Positions 26,154 through 37,516 are shown, counted from the stretch's first letter. The stretch: 64,000 nt of DNA from Pseudisothecium myosuroides (GCA_951799445.1 OX637288.1:3164501-3228500); one strand, 5' to 3'. Notes: generated by a model not told the origin, from the sequence alone. Program-made: numbers and translations.

Positions 26154-29124
26154 GGTAACATCATCTAAAAGCAACACTTTTTCTAATCCAACTATTTCAA
26201 AAGTCAAATCACCAAAAAAAATTTGATGAGATTATTAGCAAACTCAAAAAAAATGCAATTCAATTCGTTTTGTACTTTTCCAATGCTCCAAGTAATATTA
26301 AGAGATGTAGAGGACTTTTAATTTCATCTCTGAAGAATTAAAAAGAAACTCCACTTATTTATAGTGAAAAAATAGAGCATATAGAGCAAATAATATTTCA
26401 AATTGAGATGACAATCTTTGAGGGCATTGTTTAGGGGTCAAAATATAATTTACTTGATTGCTTATGTTCCCAATATATATTTGTTTGCTTGGTTTTGACG
26501 ATCCTTATTAGTAGGTTACACTTGCATAAATTTAGATTAAAGAAATTCAAGTAAGGGGGTTTATTTCATTATTTTAGGCAATGCAAAATTTTATCTTCAA
26601 TACAATAATGAACTATTTACATTCATGGATGTGGATGAGACATGTAAAATATGGAAGAAAAACACTAATTTATTCACCTCCAAAAGTAGATACATTCATC
26701 CAAAAACTAATTCCATTCCAAAATCTTATAGTAATTCAGCGATATCATCCACTACGAAATGGAAATCTATCTCCAAATATTTCTTCAAAAAAATTCTATC
26801 ATTTTGCAAAGAATTATTGCTTTAATACTAAAATCTTATTGTCAACCTGTAGAAGTTGGCTAGGGGGGCACTGGGCATTAGTATACTAGTTGAGAGCATC
26901 TCTATCCCAGTAGTCAGGTAGGTGGTAGAACGACTTAACGATGGGGTTTTGGAAAAAGACTTCCATCCCAATACAACACTTGCAAGCCAAAGATGCCGAG
27001 TTGCAGAGTCAAGTAGGTTGCAACAACAAAAATCTAAAGTTTTCCTACAATAAGGGAACTCACCTATCAATAGCAATGCACTTTTTTCTTCAGAACAACC
27101 TGCAATGGCTTACTGGCTCCTCCATCTAGCGAGGCTATTGAACTAACTTGAGGGACTGGGAGTGGAGTCGGGCTTTGAGCATGGATACCTAATAGCTCAA
27201 TTATGAGCAACTCTTCCTATTAAATGTGAACAATTTTTTTTATGTACAATTTTTCTACAATTGGCTATAACCAAAAGATATTGGCTATTTTTTTATAAAA
27301 GAGATTTTTATTTTGGGGGATCAAAATAGAAACATTACTATTGTTTTCAAAACTAGTTGCCACATTTAATCTAGGTATCATCTAATTTTAATACAGATAT
27401 TACCAAGTATCATCCAAGTACCATCCAAGCATCACCCAAGTATCATCCAAGTATCACATGAGTATCAAGGAAACAATTATGGCTCCTTTTTCAAAATTAA
27501 AAATGAAACACTAAATGTGAATACAATTGACTAAAAATAATTAAAATGAATTCTTGCTAGGAATCCATATTTTGTAGTGTTAGAATGAACTTCTGTGTTT
27601 GAAGGAAAGAAAACAAATTCATAAATTAATGCATGATTACTTTGGCTAGGGCAATGATGCACCGATTTCAACAAATTAATTATTATATGTAATTTATGTT
27701 TAAGAAGCATATTTTGTATAGATATTCACTTGTCACTACGTCTACTATATTGATTTGTCTTTTACCAATTTATCAAAGTCATACTATTTTGTAAAATAAT
27801 TAATTTAGCATGGTATCAATTCCAAAAATAAAAAATATAGTTATATTAATGTTGAAGGTGATGCAAAGTTTGCACCATTACCAAAATGACAAATTAGTGT
27901 TCAATTATTTTATTGTTGATTGTTATACATACACTTACATATACAGAATGGTGACTCTATATACAAAATCAACAAATGTAGACTCTAAAAATTCTTTGCA
28001 TTCAGTAAGGCTCCAAAACACAAAAATGGTCATTTTTGGATGATGATGTTTAGACGGAAAAATTTGTAAAAAAAGACGAATGTAACCAGAAGTCTGGATT
28101 TTAATTTCAACTTTATATAAAATCAAGTATAAAACACATACAAAAAGTATTAGTTCGAAATTCTTTACCATTTGCAATATATATGTGATCAAAGTATAAG
28201 CTTTAAAAAAAATTCATTGTTGTTTGTAATTATCACTTCTCAGTTGTATTCATGCACTTTTTCATCCTTTTTTATATAAAATTTCATCCAAATAATTATA
28301 GTTAGGAAATGAAGAAGACATTGGCAAAAATAAAATGATTTTTAAGCACCCAAAGAAGAAAATGATTTTGACATGGTGAAATTTGGCACCATATTCCTCC
28401 AAAAATAGATTTATTGCATTTTATGTCTACTATATATGATAAAGTTATCAACCAAATACTTGAATTCAATATAGGTTGCTAAAAATGATTTACTCTAATA
28501 TGGTAACACTAACACTAGAACATTGAGTTAAAATTCCTATAGCTTAGGTAAATAAATAACTTAATGTAGGATTTATTTTTTTATTAGAACAAAGATGGAA
28601 TTATATTTATTGTGCAATGGTTTATCCTATTGGTGAAGACTCATAAATTAGTGTCCCGTTTAACTTGAAAAGTTAGTGTCATTACAAATTATTCATTTTG
28701 TAGTAATTTGTACCTTATAGTTACATATAATAAATACATACAAATATATAACTATAGATTACAATTTTTTTTTTTCATTTTCCATGAAGTGGCAAAGTGG
28801 CGATATTAAATGTTACAGTAGTGCTCCAAGTTTCAACATTCATCCACGTACTGGATAGAAAATGTGATACTACGTATCTATAATTCTATTTTCATTCACA
28901 ATGTGGCGATTTCATCCAAGATTTTTCTTGAACTTGAAGTTTTTTGGCGATTTCATCCAAAATTTTACTAAAAATTTCCTATAGGCTTGGTGCTAGGTCA
29001 AAAAATTTGGTGCAATTTTGCACCAAATTGCCAGGAAAAAAAACACTGATAGATTAAGGTATAATTTAAAAAAATTATTTTTGGATGGAAAATTAATTGT
29101 AATAATTCTAAAAATTGTAACGTA
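26154..29124. other. AT-rich intergenic region
   Basis: No gene is recognised. Short open frames (for example 26581-26889) resemble no protein and have AT-driven composition. The only ordered structure seen is an 11-bp tandem repeat at 27407-27470. Confidence 0.4.
27407..27470. repeat. 11-bp tandem repeat, five to six units
   Basis: The unit GTATCATCCAA is repeated head to tail with one or two substitutions per copy: GTATCATCCAA, GTACCATCCAA, GCATCACCCAA, GTATCATCCAA, GTATCACATGA, GTATCAAGG. Confidence 0.9.
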
Positions 29125-29871
29125 GGGTCATTGCAAGAAAGGCCTGTCCTATTTACTAGTCACAATGAGAGTGACTCTCCTTTCATCTACTATAACGTTT
29201 GAAGCAAAAGTCCAATGAACATAAAAATTTTATTAGAGATGTATAACTTTATGGTAATCAGATCCCTTATTTTTTAGAAATTAAAAAAAATCATTTTATA
29301 TTTAAATATCATTTTTGTTAATTTGTCACACCATAAGGTTTAGGGATTTTTACTACGTTACGAGTCCCCAAATTTAATGATATGGAGCTGAAATTTTCAT
29401 GGTCTATTTGCATAGTAGGAAAACATATTCCAACCAAAGGAAATCTAAAAATATATTATTTTGTGTTCTCCACATGAGTGCAAACAGCACTCCCATTGCA
29501 TGCAATTTCTGAACAATGAAGATGGTTCTAAGATCAATCTTTTGGTGAAATCTCATCATTATGGACTCTTTCCAAATGGCCAATTTTTAGTTTTTTTATT
29601 TATTGTGTTTCCTATTTTTTACAAATTAAAATGTCAAATTACAATGACCGGTCCTATTTTCATGAGATTTAGGGTTTTTCAAGTTCTCCTACTTAGAAAT
29701 TTTTTCTATGCTTTTCCTTCCTAGGGTACCTTCTTTTTGAAGGTGTATATATAAAACATATTTTTCATATTTTTTTTAAATTGATTTTCTATTTTTAAAG
29801 CCTCCTCGAAAGAAAAAATGAGTACTGTGAAAAACGCTACAAAAAATGGAAGGTCTTTCTTGCAATGACCC
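29125..29871. mobile_element. 747-bp inverted-repeat element flanked by CGTA
   Basis: The left end GGGTCATTGCAAGAAAGGCC is mirrored at the right by GGTCTTTCTTGCAATGACCC, giving an inverted repeat of about 20 bp with one mismatch. CGTA occurs directly outside both ends (29121-29124 and 29872-29875), a likely 4-bp target duplication. The interior is AT-rich and an open frame at 29461-29724 resembles nothing known. The superfamily is not clear from these ends. Confidence 0.65.
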
Positions 29872-30170
29872 CGTATAACTGTAAAAATTGTAAATTCAAA
29901 TGTTTTTTGAGTGCAATGTCATGTTCACTATATATACGCTTGAGTGCTTACCCTATAGAATCCATTCCCTTGACTCTTGGTGAATGTTTTTGCCTTTGGG
30001 AACTACCCCCTCTAGTTGCACTCAATCACTGCCAACCAAAACAAGCAAATATAAACAAAATTCTTGTTGAAAGACAATACAATATCTACATACATATACC
30101 AACCACATTGGATAATTGGAGAAATTGTATGGGATAAATGCTTGATTTACCAAAAGAAATTAAAGGATTA

Positions 30171-30946
30171 CTCCCTCTGTCCCACTAAAAGCCTCCAAAT
30201 TTTTTTCCCACGAGGGATTAATTATATTTTCAATCTTTGCACCAAAAATGCATGCAGTCAAGAAGTAGTAACCCATTTCCCATATCTATGCAAAATTTGC
30301 AGCTGAGGCGCTATGATTTAGGCACCAAAAATCCATGAGGTTTCTATCATATTTCAGCACAATTTGTAAATGCTACCAGTAGTTGATGAACTATCAGTTT
30401 TCAAGAAACCTAGCGCACGGGCAAATTGCAAGTCGGCAAGTCTGTCTTCAAAATTTCAGAATAGCTAGTTTGAATAGAATGGAAGGAACTTGGTTCATTT
30501 CCTATTGATTCAAGTCTGTCTTTAAAAGTCACAAATCGCAGGCTTTGGATCTACAAACTGCCGCTTCTTGATCCACGAGAGATCGCTTTTTGATTCGATC
30601 ACAAATTGTTGCTTTGGACCTAGGAATTGCCAGCTTTTGGATTCACGAATTTCATCACTTTTGGATTCACAAATTGCGGCTTCATCAATTGTTGCTTTAG
30701 ATCCACGAATTGCCGCTTCATAAATTGCCGCTTTAGATCCTCGAATTGCCGCTTTGGATTAGAAATTCATGATCTGGGAATAGAGATTGGAATATGACAA
30801 ATTGGATTTCAGATCTATGCAAAATGTCCCTCCAAGCTATCATTCAACACAAGCAACACTTACTGGGTGGTCGAAATAAGTAAATGAAGGTTTTTGTGTG
30901 ACATGAACTATGCTTAATTTGGAGGTTTTTAGTGGGACAAAGGGGG
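30171..30946. mobile_element. Stowaway-like (Tc1/mariner-type) element, 776 bp
   Basis: The left end CTCCCTCTGTCCCACTAAAA is matched by the reverse complement of the right end, CCCCCTTTGTCCCACTAAAA; the match continues through CCTCCAAATT, about 31 bp with few mismatches. TA lies outside both ends (30169-30170, 30947-30948). CTCCCTC(C/T)GT termini with TA targets are the known Stowaway signature. At 776 bp it is long for a Stowaway element and it carries internal tandem repeats but no transposase frame. Confidence 0.78.
30537..30770. repeat. Degenerate short tandem repeat inside the Stowaway-like element
   Basis: A unit close to GATCCACGAATTGCCGCTTT recurs about ten times with variable length and substitutions (for example GATCCTCGAATTGCCGCTTT, GATTCACAAATTGCGGCTT). 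The repetition occupies the middle of the element. Confidence 0.8.
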
Positions 30947-31639
30947 TAAATTTGCAAAACTCTTTCTATTCTGCCACTAATTCACACAATATGGAACGAT
31001 CGTCTTTAAAGAAATCTTGTTTCTTTTAATTTATTTAAATGCTTGTAGATTCTTGTGCTAGTCCTCTTACATAGTTATGTTAGTATAATATAGATTCTTA
31101 GAACTTTTTTTTGCAACTATTCTATGGTTCTACAAGTACAAGTACGCTTGACCTCAAAAACAAACTTTTTCACTTGAAAAATGACCCTTCAAAATCAACT
31201 TAAATGAATAAGTAAAATAAAAATCTTGAAAAAACACCAAGATTAGAACTTAAAACTTTGAACTTAAAGGGAAAAAAATTATTGTAAAAAATTACAAATA
31301 TTCAAAATATAATCAATTTTAGAAGGAATTTCTTAATTTTGTTTTAAATTTAATTGGAAAAATATTGATTAGTGCCGCAATTGATTTAATTGTATGGATA
31401 TGGTCTATACAAATTTTGTTTTAAAGCCATCACTAAATTATTATTCTAAATTGTATTTTTTAATAGCATAAGTGTTACTTGTATAGAATCCTTACTATCA
31501 ATCATAGAATCTTAAGCAAACATTCTCTTCAATAACACCAATCTTTTTGGGTTGGAGTTCCCCTCCCTCTCTATTTTATAATACATCTTTGCAATTTTGG
31601 AAATTTGGACTACCAGTGAAGTGATCTTAATCTCGCACT

Positions 31640-31892
31640 TAGGGTATGTTTGCACTAGGTGTTAGGGGTGATGTTTGCAATGTGAATCTAGTCCAGAAGT
31701 AGGTCTAAATTCGTTCCTAAGACCCTTAATAACAACACTCTTTAACACTAAGTGCAACATACCCTTAAGGTATGTTCGCACTTGGTGTTAGGGGTGATGT
31801 TTGTAACGTGAATCTGGTCTAGAAGTAGGTCTAAATTCGTTCCTAAGACCCTCAGTAACAATACTCTTTAACACCAAGTGCAAACATACCTT
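31640..31892. mobile_element. Two tandem Tourist/Harbinger-like MITEs, about 126 bp each
   Basis: The first unit starts GGGTATGTTTGCACTAGGTG (31642) and ends with its approximate inverse, AACACTAAGTGCAACATACCC. The second starts AGGTATGTTCGCACTTGGTG (31768) and ends AACACCAAGTGCAAACATACC. The interiors are nearly identical ('gaagtaggtctaaattcgtt' in both). TTA is present at the left border, the junction and the right border, consistent with a TTA target shared between neighbours. TTA target and GGG..GTTTG ends point to PIF/Harbinger (inference). Confidence 0.7.
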
Positions 31893-32176
31893 AGTCTATG
31901 AAATACTATTACTTAGATGATATTAAAAAATAGATTTAGTTCAAAACTAAGATTAGTTTACTTCTCAACTCTTCTATAAGTTCACTCTGGCACCAAGTGG
32001 GAATTACTTTAAAAAACATTAATATTAATATTAATACAATATATAATGTCCGTATCAATATATTATATCAATGATTTGTAGTAACTTGTATTCATTTCAT
32101 TAAAACCAAAGTCTATTAGATTTTGATTAATCCATTTCTTGAATTTTCAGTAACATAGAATTTATTATTGTAAAAT

Positions 32177-32758
32177 ATGTGGATTACTATCGGTATGAAA
32201 TCAAATAACAATGCTAACAAAGCTAATCTTTCTAATGACAAATTGATTCCAAATTGGTTAAAATGTACTTTCGAGCTAGAAAATAAAATGACTTTATGCA
32301 ATAAACACCCTCAGGGTACATCATTTTTGTCAGAGAATTTTTTTTGCACCATGTGTTGCACACGTATGTGTACATGGTGCAAACATGAATTTCATGATGG
32401 ACATGAGATATTTCAATTACGATCAGTAACGTATTGTTTGACACTTGAAGGCCAAGATTTGAAAAAAAAGGGTATATCCATGAGTGATATACATCCATAT
32501 AAATGTAATAGTCAAGCTGACAACTATCATATCTTCAGTCGTCCAAGTACGTCAATTAATAATTTTGCTAGTGGTCAAGTTTGTATTGTTTGTGGTCACA
32601 AACTGATACATAAAGGTTACAAATTTTGCTCCTTACAATGCATGGTAAGGAATATAGGAAGTGCCATAGGTGATGAAGTCTTTCCCCATAAAAGAAAACA
32701 ATTATCACCAATGCCATCAGCCATATACTCTTTCAATCCACCTTGGATGTGGCCATAG
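32177..32758 (+). CDS. PLATZ-type zinc-binding protein, single exon, possibly decayed
   Basis: Plant-specific AT-rich-sequence and zinc-binding (PLATZ) domain protein, a DNA-binding transcriptional regulator class. The 193-aa frame keeps the spaced Cys/His pattern: CNKHP (residue 42 on), CTMC, CTWC, HEFHDGHEIFQLRS, then CIVCGHKL and YKFCSLQCMV. The core 'FCxxC...CxxCxxxxHxxHxxxQ(I/L)R' order matches the family. Odd points: PLATZ genes normally have several introns while this is one uninterrupted frame; the codon use is very AT-rich like its surroundings; and the C-terminus stops at PPWMWP, while a basic tail resembling the family's end (residues like KRSEKHRK) continues in another frame at 32760-32855. 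It may be a retrocopy or a diverging gene; expression is unknown. Confidence 0.65.
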   Translation: MWITIGMKSNNNANKANLSNDKLIPNWLKCTFELENKMTLCNKHPQGTSFLSENFFCTMCCTRMCTWCKHEFHDGHEIFQLRSVTYCLTLEGQDLKKKGISMSDIHPYKCNSQADNYHIFSRPSTSINNFASGQVCIVCGHKLIHKGYKFCSLQCMVRNIGSAIGDEVFPHKRKQLSPMPSAIYSFNPPWMWP

Positions 32759-33603
32759 AAGCAAATTGAAATTTGACAAAACAGAGGTTAAGAGGAGTGA
32801 GAAGCATAGAAAGTGTAAAACAAAAATTCAGGAAGATCCAGGTTTACTAAGTGTATAAATAAATTTTCTTATTCAAAAAGTTGCATAAAATATTTCAAGT
32901 ATGATTCAAATGTATTAGCCTTTTTTTTGTATGGCGACCTTGGATTGTTCACATGCTTGGGGGCGATGATTTTGATAGAACCAAACTTGCAGGTCTAGCT
33001 CTTCAAATGATTTTATTTTTTTAAGAGGATTTGGATCATGATTGTGAAAGCAGCACTTGTTTGACAAAATACATGGAGAGTGATTAGTCTTCTGTTTAGA
33101 TTACCGAGTGTCTCTTGTATGCAAAGTTCCACAATGATTCAGAGGCTAGCTCTTGGTTTTCAATAAATTTTGTACCAATACTGTTTGACCTTGTTAACAT
33201 CACCCTTGGTGTTAACGTCACACCTTGATTGTGTCATCAAAAATTGGTGAACAAATATCCCAACTGTATGCAATCAATTTAATCACAATAGGTTGTCTTC
33301 TTCCTAAACAGAAGTTTAGCTTGCACCCTTGCAAAAAAAGGATCAATAGGGAGCTGCAAAAGTTTTGAAATGAAACATCAAACCCATTGATGAATATTAC
33401 CAGTTGGAGAAGAAACATAGGGCAAGTATAGAAGACTACACACACAAGAAAACATAGAAATGATCCACAATCTCTATAACAGACAGCCACACATACAAAA
33501 ACTGTATCACTTCCCAATCCAGTGATACAATCTATTTAAGATTCACTATGTAGTGGGTGTTGGAGATTTCTTTGCCAATTGCAGCGTTGTCCGTGCAGTA
33601 GCT

Positions 33604-34462
33604 TCAGTTCTGAGCAAGCTTGTCTTGTTGGATTGTCTCATCGATTGAGCTCTTAACTTCAGTAAGAGTCTCTGCCGCTTTGTCGTCTCCAAATTTAAGG
33701 GAGGACATAGCTTCTTCGGCTTTCGTGGTTACAGCCTCTTTTGCATCGCCTAAGCTCTTGCTCACAAGTTGCTGGAGGCTTTCAATCCCTTCCAAGAGTT
33801 TCTCTTTGAAATCTTTGTCGTTGACCTCTTCTGCTGAAGAGCTCTTTGGCAGCAGCATGACGGCCATGGTGGACAATCCGGTGAACATAACGCCCCTTCT
33901 TGAAAGGCTTGATTTCAATTCTTGATCTCGCTTGATTGCTTCAATTTTTATCTGACAACATAATGGAGCGCACAGCTCTCATGATGAGAAATACGCAATC
34001 ATCATGCACTCAGTTTCTTCAGATATTCTACGACAGTCAAATGTGAAGATCTCAATCACATACTCAAATATTAACCACACTGTCAAAGTTTGAACAAGGC
34101 TAGGGTTGTGATATACATACTTCACAAACATCATAAAAGGAATTAGAAAAAAGTTGACTTATACAGACTTTGTTTTGAAACCTGAATAGGATAGCTTCAA
34201 AAGCTACAAAAAGGTCGGTCTAATTAGAAATAATTGGACATAAGCCAAGTGTAAGAAAATTTCGTCAACTTCACGAACAAGAGAACAGGTAGATCTTGGT
34301 AAGAGAACAGGTGCTATACATTACCTGTGGACCACTTACTCCTCGGATCGAGGCCATAAGCTTTGTAGATCCCATGCTTGCTGTCTTTGGGACACAAGAG
34401 CAGGAGATCGTAGCAGCATCGCAAGCAGATTTCAAAACGCTGCAAGAACTTAGTGCCTCCAT
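33604..34462 (-). CDS. Small chloroplast preprotein with twin-arginine lumen signal (unknown family)
   Basis: Two exons, 34325-34462 and 33604-33951 on the minus strand, join in frame to 161 aa. Exon 1 (46 aa) is rich in S, A, T and K and poor in acidic residues, like a plastid transit peptide. Exon 2 starts IKIEAIKRD and then has SLSRRGVMFTGLSTMAVMLL ending KSSSAEE: a twin-arginine motif, hydrophobic core and A-type cleavage site, the layout of a thylakoid-lumen Tat signal. The mature part (about 85 aa) is acidic and helical with repeated K/E/A residues (VSKSLGDAKEAVTTKAEEA). A strong acceptor at 34483 and a donor GTATGT at 35353 on the minus strand suggest an intron in the 5' leader. I do not recognise the family; the lumenal location is a prediction. 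Confidence 0.72.
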
Positions 34463-34482
34463 GGTTGTGCAAAGCGCAAATG

Positions 34483-35353
34483 CTGCAAGTGGAGAAAATT
34501 GCAGAATGTGCAAGTGAGAATTTGTGAATCCATAAGGGATGATTGTAAGAAAAAGAAACAAAACAACCAAAATAAATGTTGGAAAACCGTGCTTATGTAA
34601 CGATAATCAATTTTGCCTTGAACATCTACTGCGACAAGGCATTTTCAACCTGGTTTGATCGGTGTCAACAAAAAAGTGATTCACATACACAATCCACCTC
34701 CTAATACTTTTGTGGAAAGCAGACCCTCTCACAGTACTTCACTTGAAACTGTTTTAGAGTATATTGTTTCCACTTTGACGTAGGTCGGAAGAAAGAAGTG
34801 AAATTGCCTATAATCTATTTATCTCTTCCAAAGCTAAAGAAATCTCAACCAATAGCAACTGAAGTACACTCGATCCTCAACTCTCAAAGCGATAAAAGTC
34901 ACGATTAAAAAGAAGTCAGAATCAAATGCATAAAAATGATCCTATTGCCCATCCTATTGAACTTAGAATGCTAGACAACTAAAATTTCATCCTGCTTCTC
35001 TACATTTGATAACAGTCAACCAAGAGTTTAAGAAAAAACGCTAAATACACAGTAAAAACTCTTAAGCAGATATTTCAAGATGTGGAAACATAAATCAACA
35101 ACGCAAACCAAATGATCGGCAAAATCAACGAAACCGTGAAATCACAAAGAGGCGCTCAACCAACTCACAACCAGCAATAAATCAAAGAAGTTGAATCAGT
35201 CATTGATAAACACAACACAAAGATTCTACATCAGTACAAACAAAAATCTCTCGATAGACACTCTTCAAAAACTATGATCAAGAAGTACTACATATATATA
35301 CGTTGCCTATCCCTGGAGAAAACTCAGCAAGAACAATTCACATTGTCACATAC
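34483..35353 (-). other. Probable 5' leader intron of the lumen-type protein gene
   Basis: On the minus strand a consensus donor (CAAG/GTATGT) lies at 35353 and a pyrimidine-rich acceptor (CTCCACTTGCAG) at 34483, 21 bp before the start codon at 34462. No coding frame crosses the interval. It is inferred from splice-site quality only. Confidence 0.45.
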
Positions 35354-35599
35354 CTTGAAAGCCGCTCTTCTACGTATTGAAAGACGATCGCAACAACGAT
35401 CTAAGAGAGCTCAAGGATCGAAGCCAATCGAGTCCAGATCGCAAAGAAGAACAACGCCGATGCACAAGCATCTTCTCCTTGAAATACAGTGTCGAGACAC
35501 GGGCAAGGCATGCGACCCTCATGGGCTGCTCTGAGCCCTGGATTTAAAATGAATTCCAAAGACGTGCGCAAGAAATCTTCGCCGTCCATAGATTCGACT

Positions 35600-35645
35600 T
35601 GTCACGTACGTGGCATGTCCATGTCACGTAATTGACGTGGCGTCG
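35600..35645. promoter_or_regulatory. ACGT-core cluster in the divergent promoter region
   Basis: Two ACGTGGC motifs (35608-35614, 35635-35641) and further CACGTA cores lie within 45 bp, between the divergent lumen-type gene (-) and MIC10 (+). ACGTGGC is the known ABRE/G-box-type site for bZIP factors in plants. Which gene it serves is not known; the minus-strand gene is nearer. Confidence 0.5.
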
Positions 35646-37168
35646 GCCCGTGTCAGAACCATCGACTTCGCCGTGTGCGTTGTGTGTTTTGCAAGGGAGG
35701 TCTCGTTGCAGATTTGTGGGTTTTTTGTGGGTTTGCTGGTCTTTGCGAAGCGTTTCTCCGACGGTTTTTTGCGTCGGACGGGTGGTCTTTCTCCGTCGTC
35801 TTCGGAATAATTTCTTGGTTTGGCGAATTTTCACTCACGATTTCATGATTTCACTTCTCTTTGTGATTTTAGGTTGTTATCACTCAGATTCGGTGGAGTT
35901 AGGCTGTTGCACATGTGCATTGTGCGGTTTCTAAGAGATTAGGGTTGATTTGAAAGTTTTGGCTTGAGTTGAAAGGGTTTGGGATTGAAACGGGTAGAAA
36001 GTGTGTTAGCGTTGTGTAATTTCGTGTTGTCGAGGGTTTCCGACTCTGATGGAGTTTACTAGGAGTTGAGATTTGAATTGGGAGGAGAAGTGGATCAGGA
36101 AGTTTTGAGGCGCTTTACAGGAGCAACCTGGTTCGAGATCGAGCGACGCCACTCTCTTCTCTATTGTCATTTAGGGTTTATCTATTTTTCGTATTTGGGT
36201 GAGGCTCGTTCAGTTCTTATGTTTTTTTATTGCTTAGAGAGCGCCGGGTTTTGAAGGTACTTGACTTTGTCGATATTTCAGTGACTTTGTATAATTTAGG
36301 GTTTAGGACTGATTAAAGATAGGATGATAATTTGATTACCTGAGTTCTGAAAGAGTTTAAGGCGTAGTGATTTAGCTTCACAGAGCATTTGTTTTGTCGA
36401 ATACAATTGTGGATGGATTGGTTTATTAGGTTTGAGCTCGGTTTTTCTGAAACTAGGGTTTTGATATTATTGGACCTGTCCAATTTGTTTACTAGTTCAC
36501 TTCTTTCTCAGTTTGGCCAGGATGGATCAATAATCAGTCCCTAGGACCTTTTTAAAGAAACATCATAATTAGATCCTAATCCAAAATAGCCTGCGTGGCC
36601 CAGCGGTCGTTCCTGCCTTATCATAAACCCTACACATTCTGCTCCTCAGGGTTTGTGTTTTATGAAGGTATTCGAAGAGCACCCTCAGCCAGGATGGCGT
36701 CTTTATCTACAATGTTCTTCAAAGCACTGGGTCAAACCCTATATTACTTCGTGTTTCTTCTTCAGAGTCCTCTATAATACAAACTAGCCGAAATCATGTT
36801 ATGATTGAAGCTATAGCAGCTGGCTTTTTATTGTTGTCGAGCAACGTTACTTTGCATTTCGTAAGATGTACATCTTCGTTCATTCCCCTCACCTCTCTCT
36901 ACTTTCTCGACCAGTATAAGACGGTGAAGGTAGTGTTCCTTGTATTCAATTTTTACTTTAAACCTGTGTTCAATCGAACCAGAATTTCCATCACTCGAGC
37001 TCTTGGTTATGAGGACTGTCAACTCATTTAGAGTCAGTGATATGAGTTTCTGTGCACTGCCTTCCAAGTGTAGCGTATAGTGTGACTGACTGTAGTTTTG
37101 ATATGTGAGCTGCAAGTATGGTACTTCGAAAGTTTTATCTTACTGTGGAAACATGTTTGTTGTTACAG
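35646..37168 (+). other. MIC10 upstream region and 5' leader, with likely leader intron
   Basis: No coding frame is recognised. The interval ends in an acceptor (TTGTTACAG) at 37168, three bases before the MIC10 start, so the 5' leader is probably spliced. The donor was not fixed; GTACTT at about 36256 is one option. Telomere-like TTAGGGTTTA motifs occur at 36171 and near 36297. A tRNA-like start at 36594 was rejected. Confidence 0.4.
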
Positions 37169-37171
37169 GAG

Positions 37172-37516
37172 ATGGAGCGACCACCGCCAGTGGAGCATGA
37201 AAAGAACTGGGATGCAACCTTTGACCTGACATTAAGACGCTTTGTATATGGCTCCCTGTCAGGAGCTGCATCTGCCCTGCTCTTTTTCAGGAGCCCCACC
37301 ACACGGTGGGCTGCTGTGGCCTTTGGAGCAGGTGCTGGCGTAGGGTCAGCCTTGACAGACGCATCCCAGCTTTTCCGTGGCACCATTCAGGCCAGTTTGC
37401 CGTCCATTTCTTCCCCTAGCCCTGCTGTGCTTGCAGTCCCTGATGCTCCGTCCGCCCCGGCACCCAAGCTTGAGCGTTTCGAGGAGCCTCTTGTTCAAGA
37501 AGCCCAAGATGCTTGA
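37172..37516 (+). CDS. MIC10: MIC10-like subunit of the MICOS complex
   Basis: A small mitochondrial inner-membrane protein that oligomerises to bend membranes at crista junctions. The 114-aa frame starts three bases after a splice acceptor. Residues 10-30 read NWDATFDLTLRRFVYGSLSG, the conserved beginning of the family (KWD..L...L.R). Two hairpin membrane segments follow: SGAASALLFF and WAAVAFGAGAGVGSALTD, the second carrying the glycine-rich GxGxGxG pattern required for oligomerisation in yeast. FRSPTTRWAAVAFGAG is typical of plant members. The C-terminal 45 residues are Pro/Ala/Ser-rich with an acidic end, longer than in many homologues. A canonical AATAAA lies 91 bp after the stop codon. 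Confidence 0.9.
   Translation: MERPPPVEHEKNWDATFDLTLRRFVYGSLSGAASALLFFRSPTTRWAAVAFGAGAGVGSALTDASQLFRGTIQASLPSISSPSPAVLAVPDAPSAPAPKLERFEEPLVQEAQDA

Noticed and set aside
36594..36680. tRNA-like start TGGCCCAGCGG
   Set aside because: No matching box B or acceptor stem follows; it is probably chance within the MIC10 upstream region.
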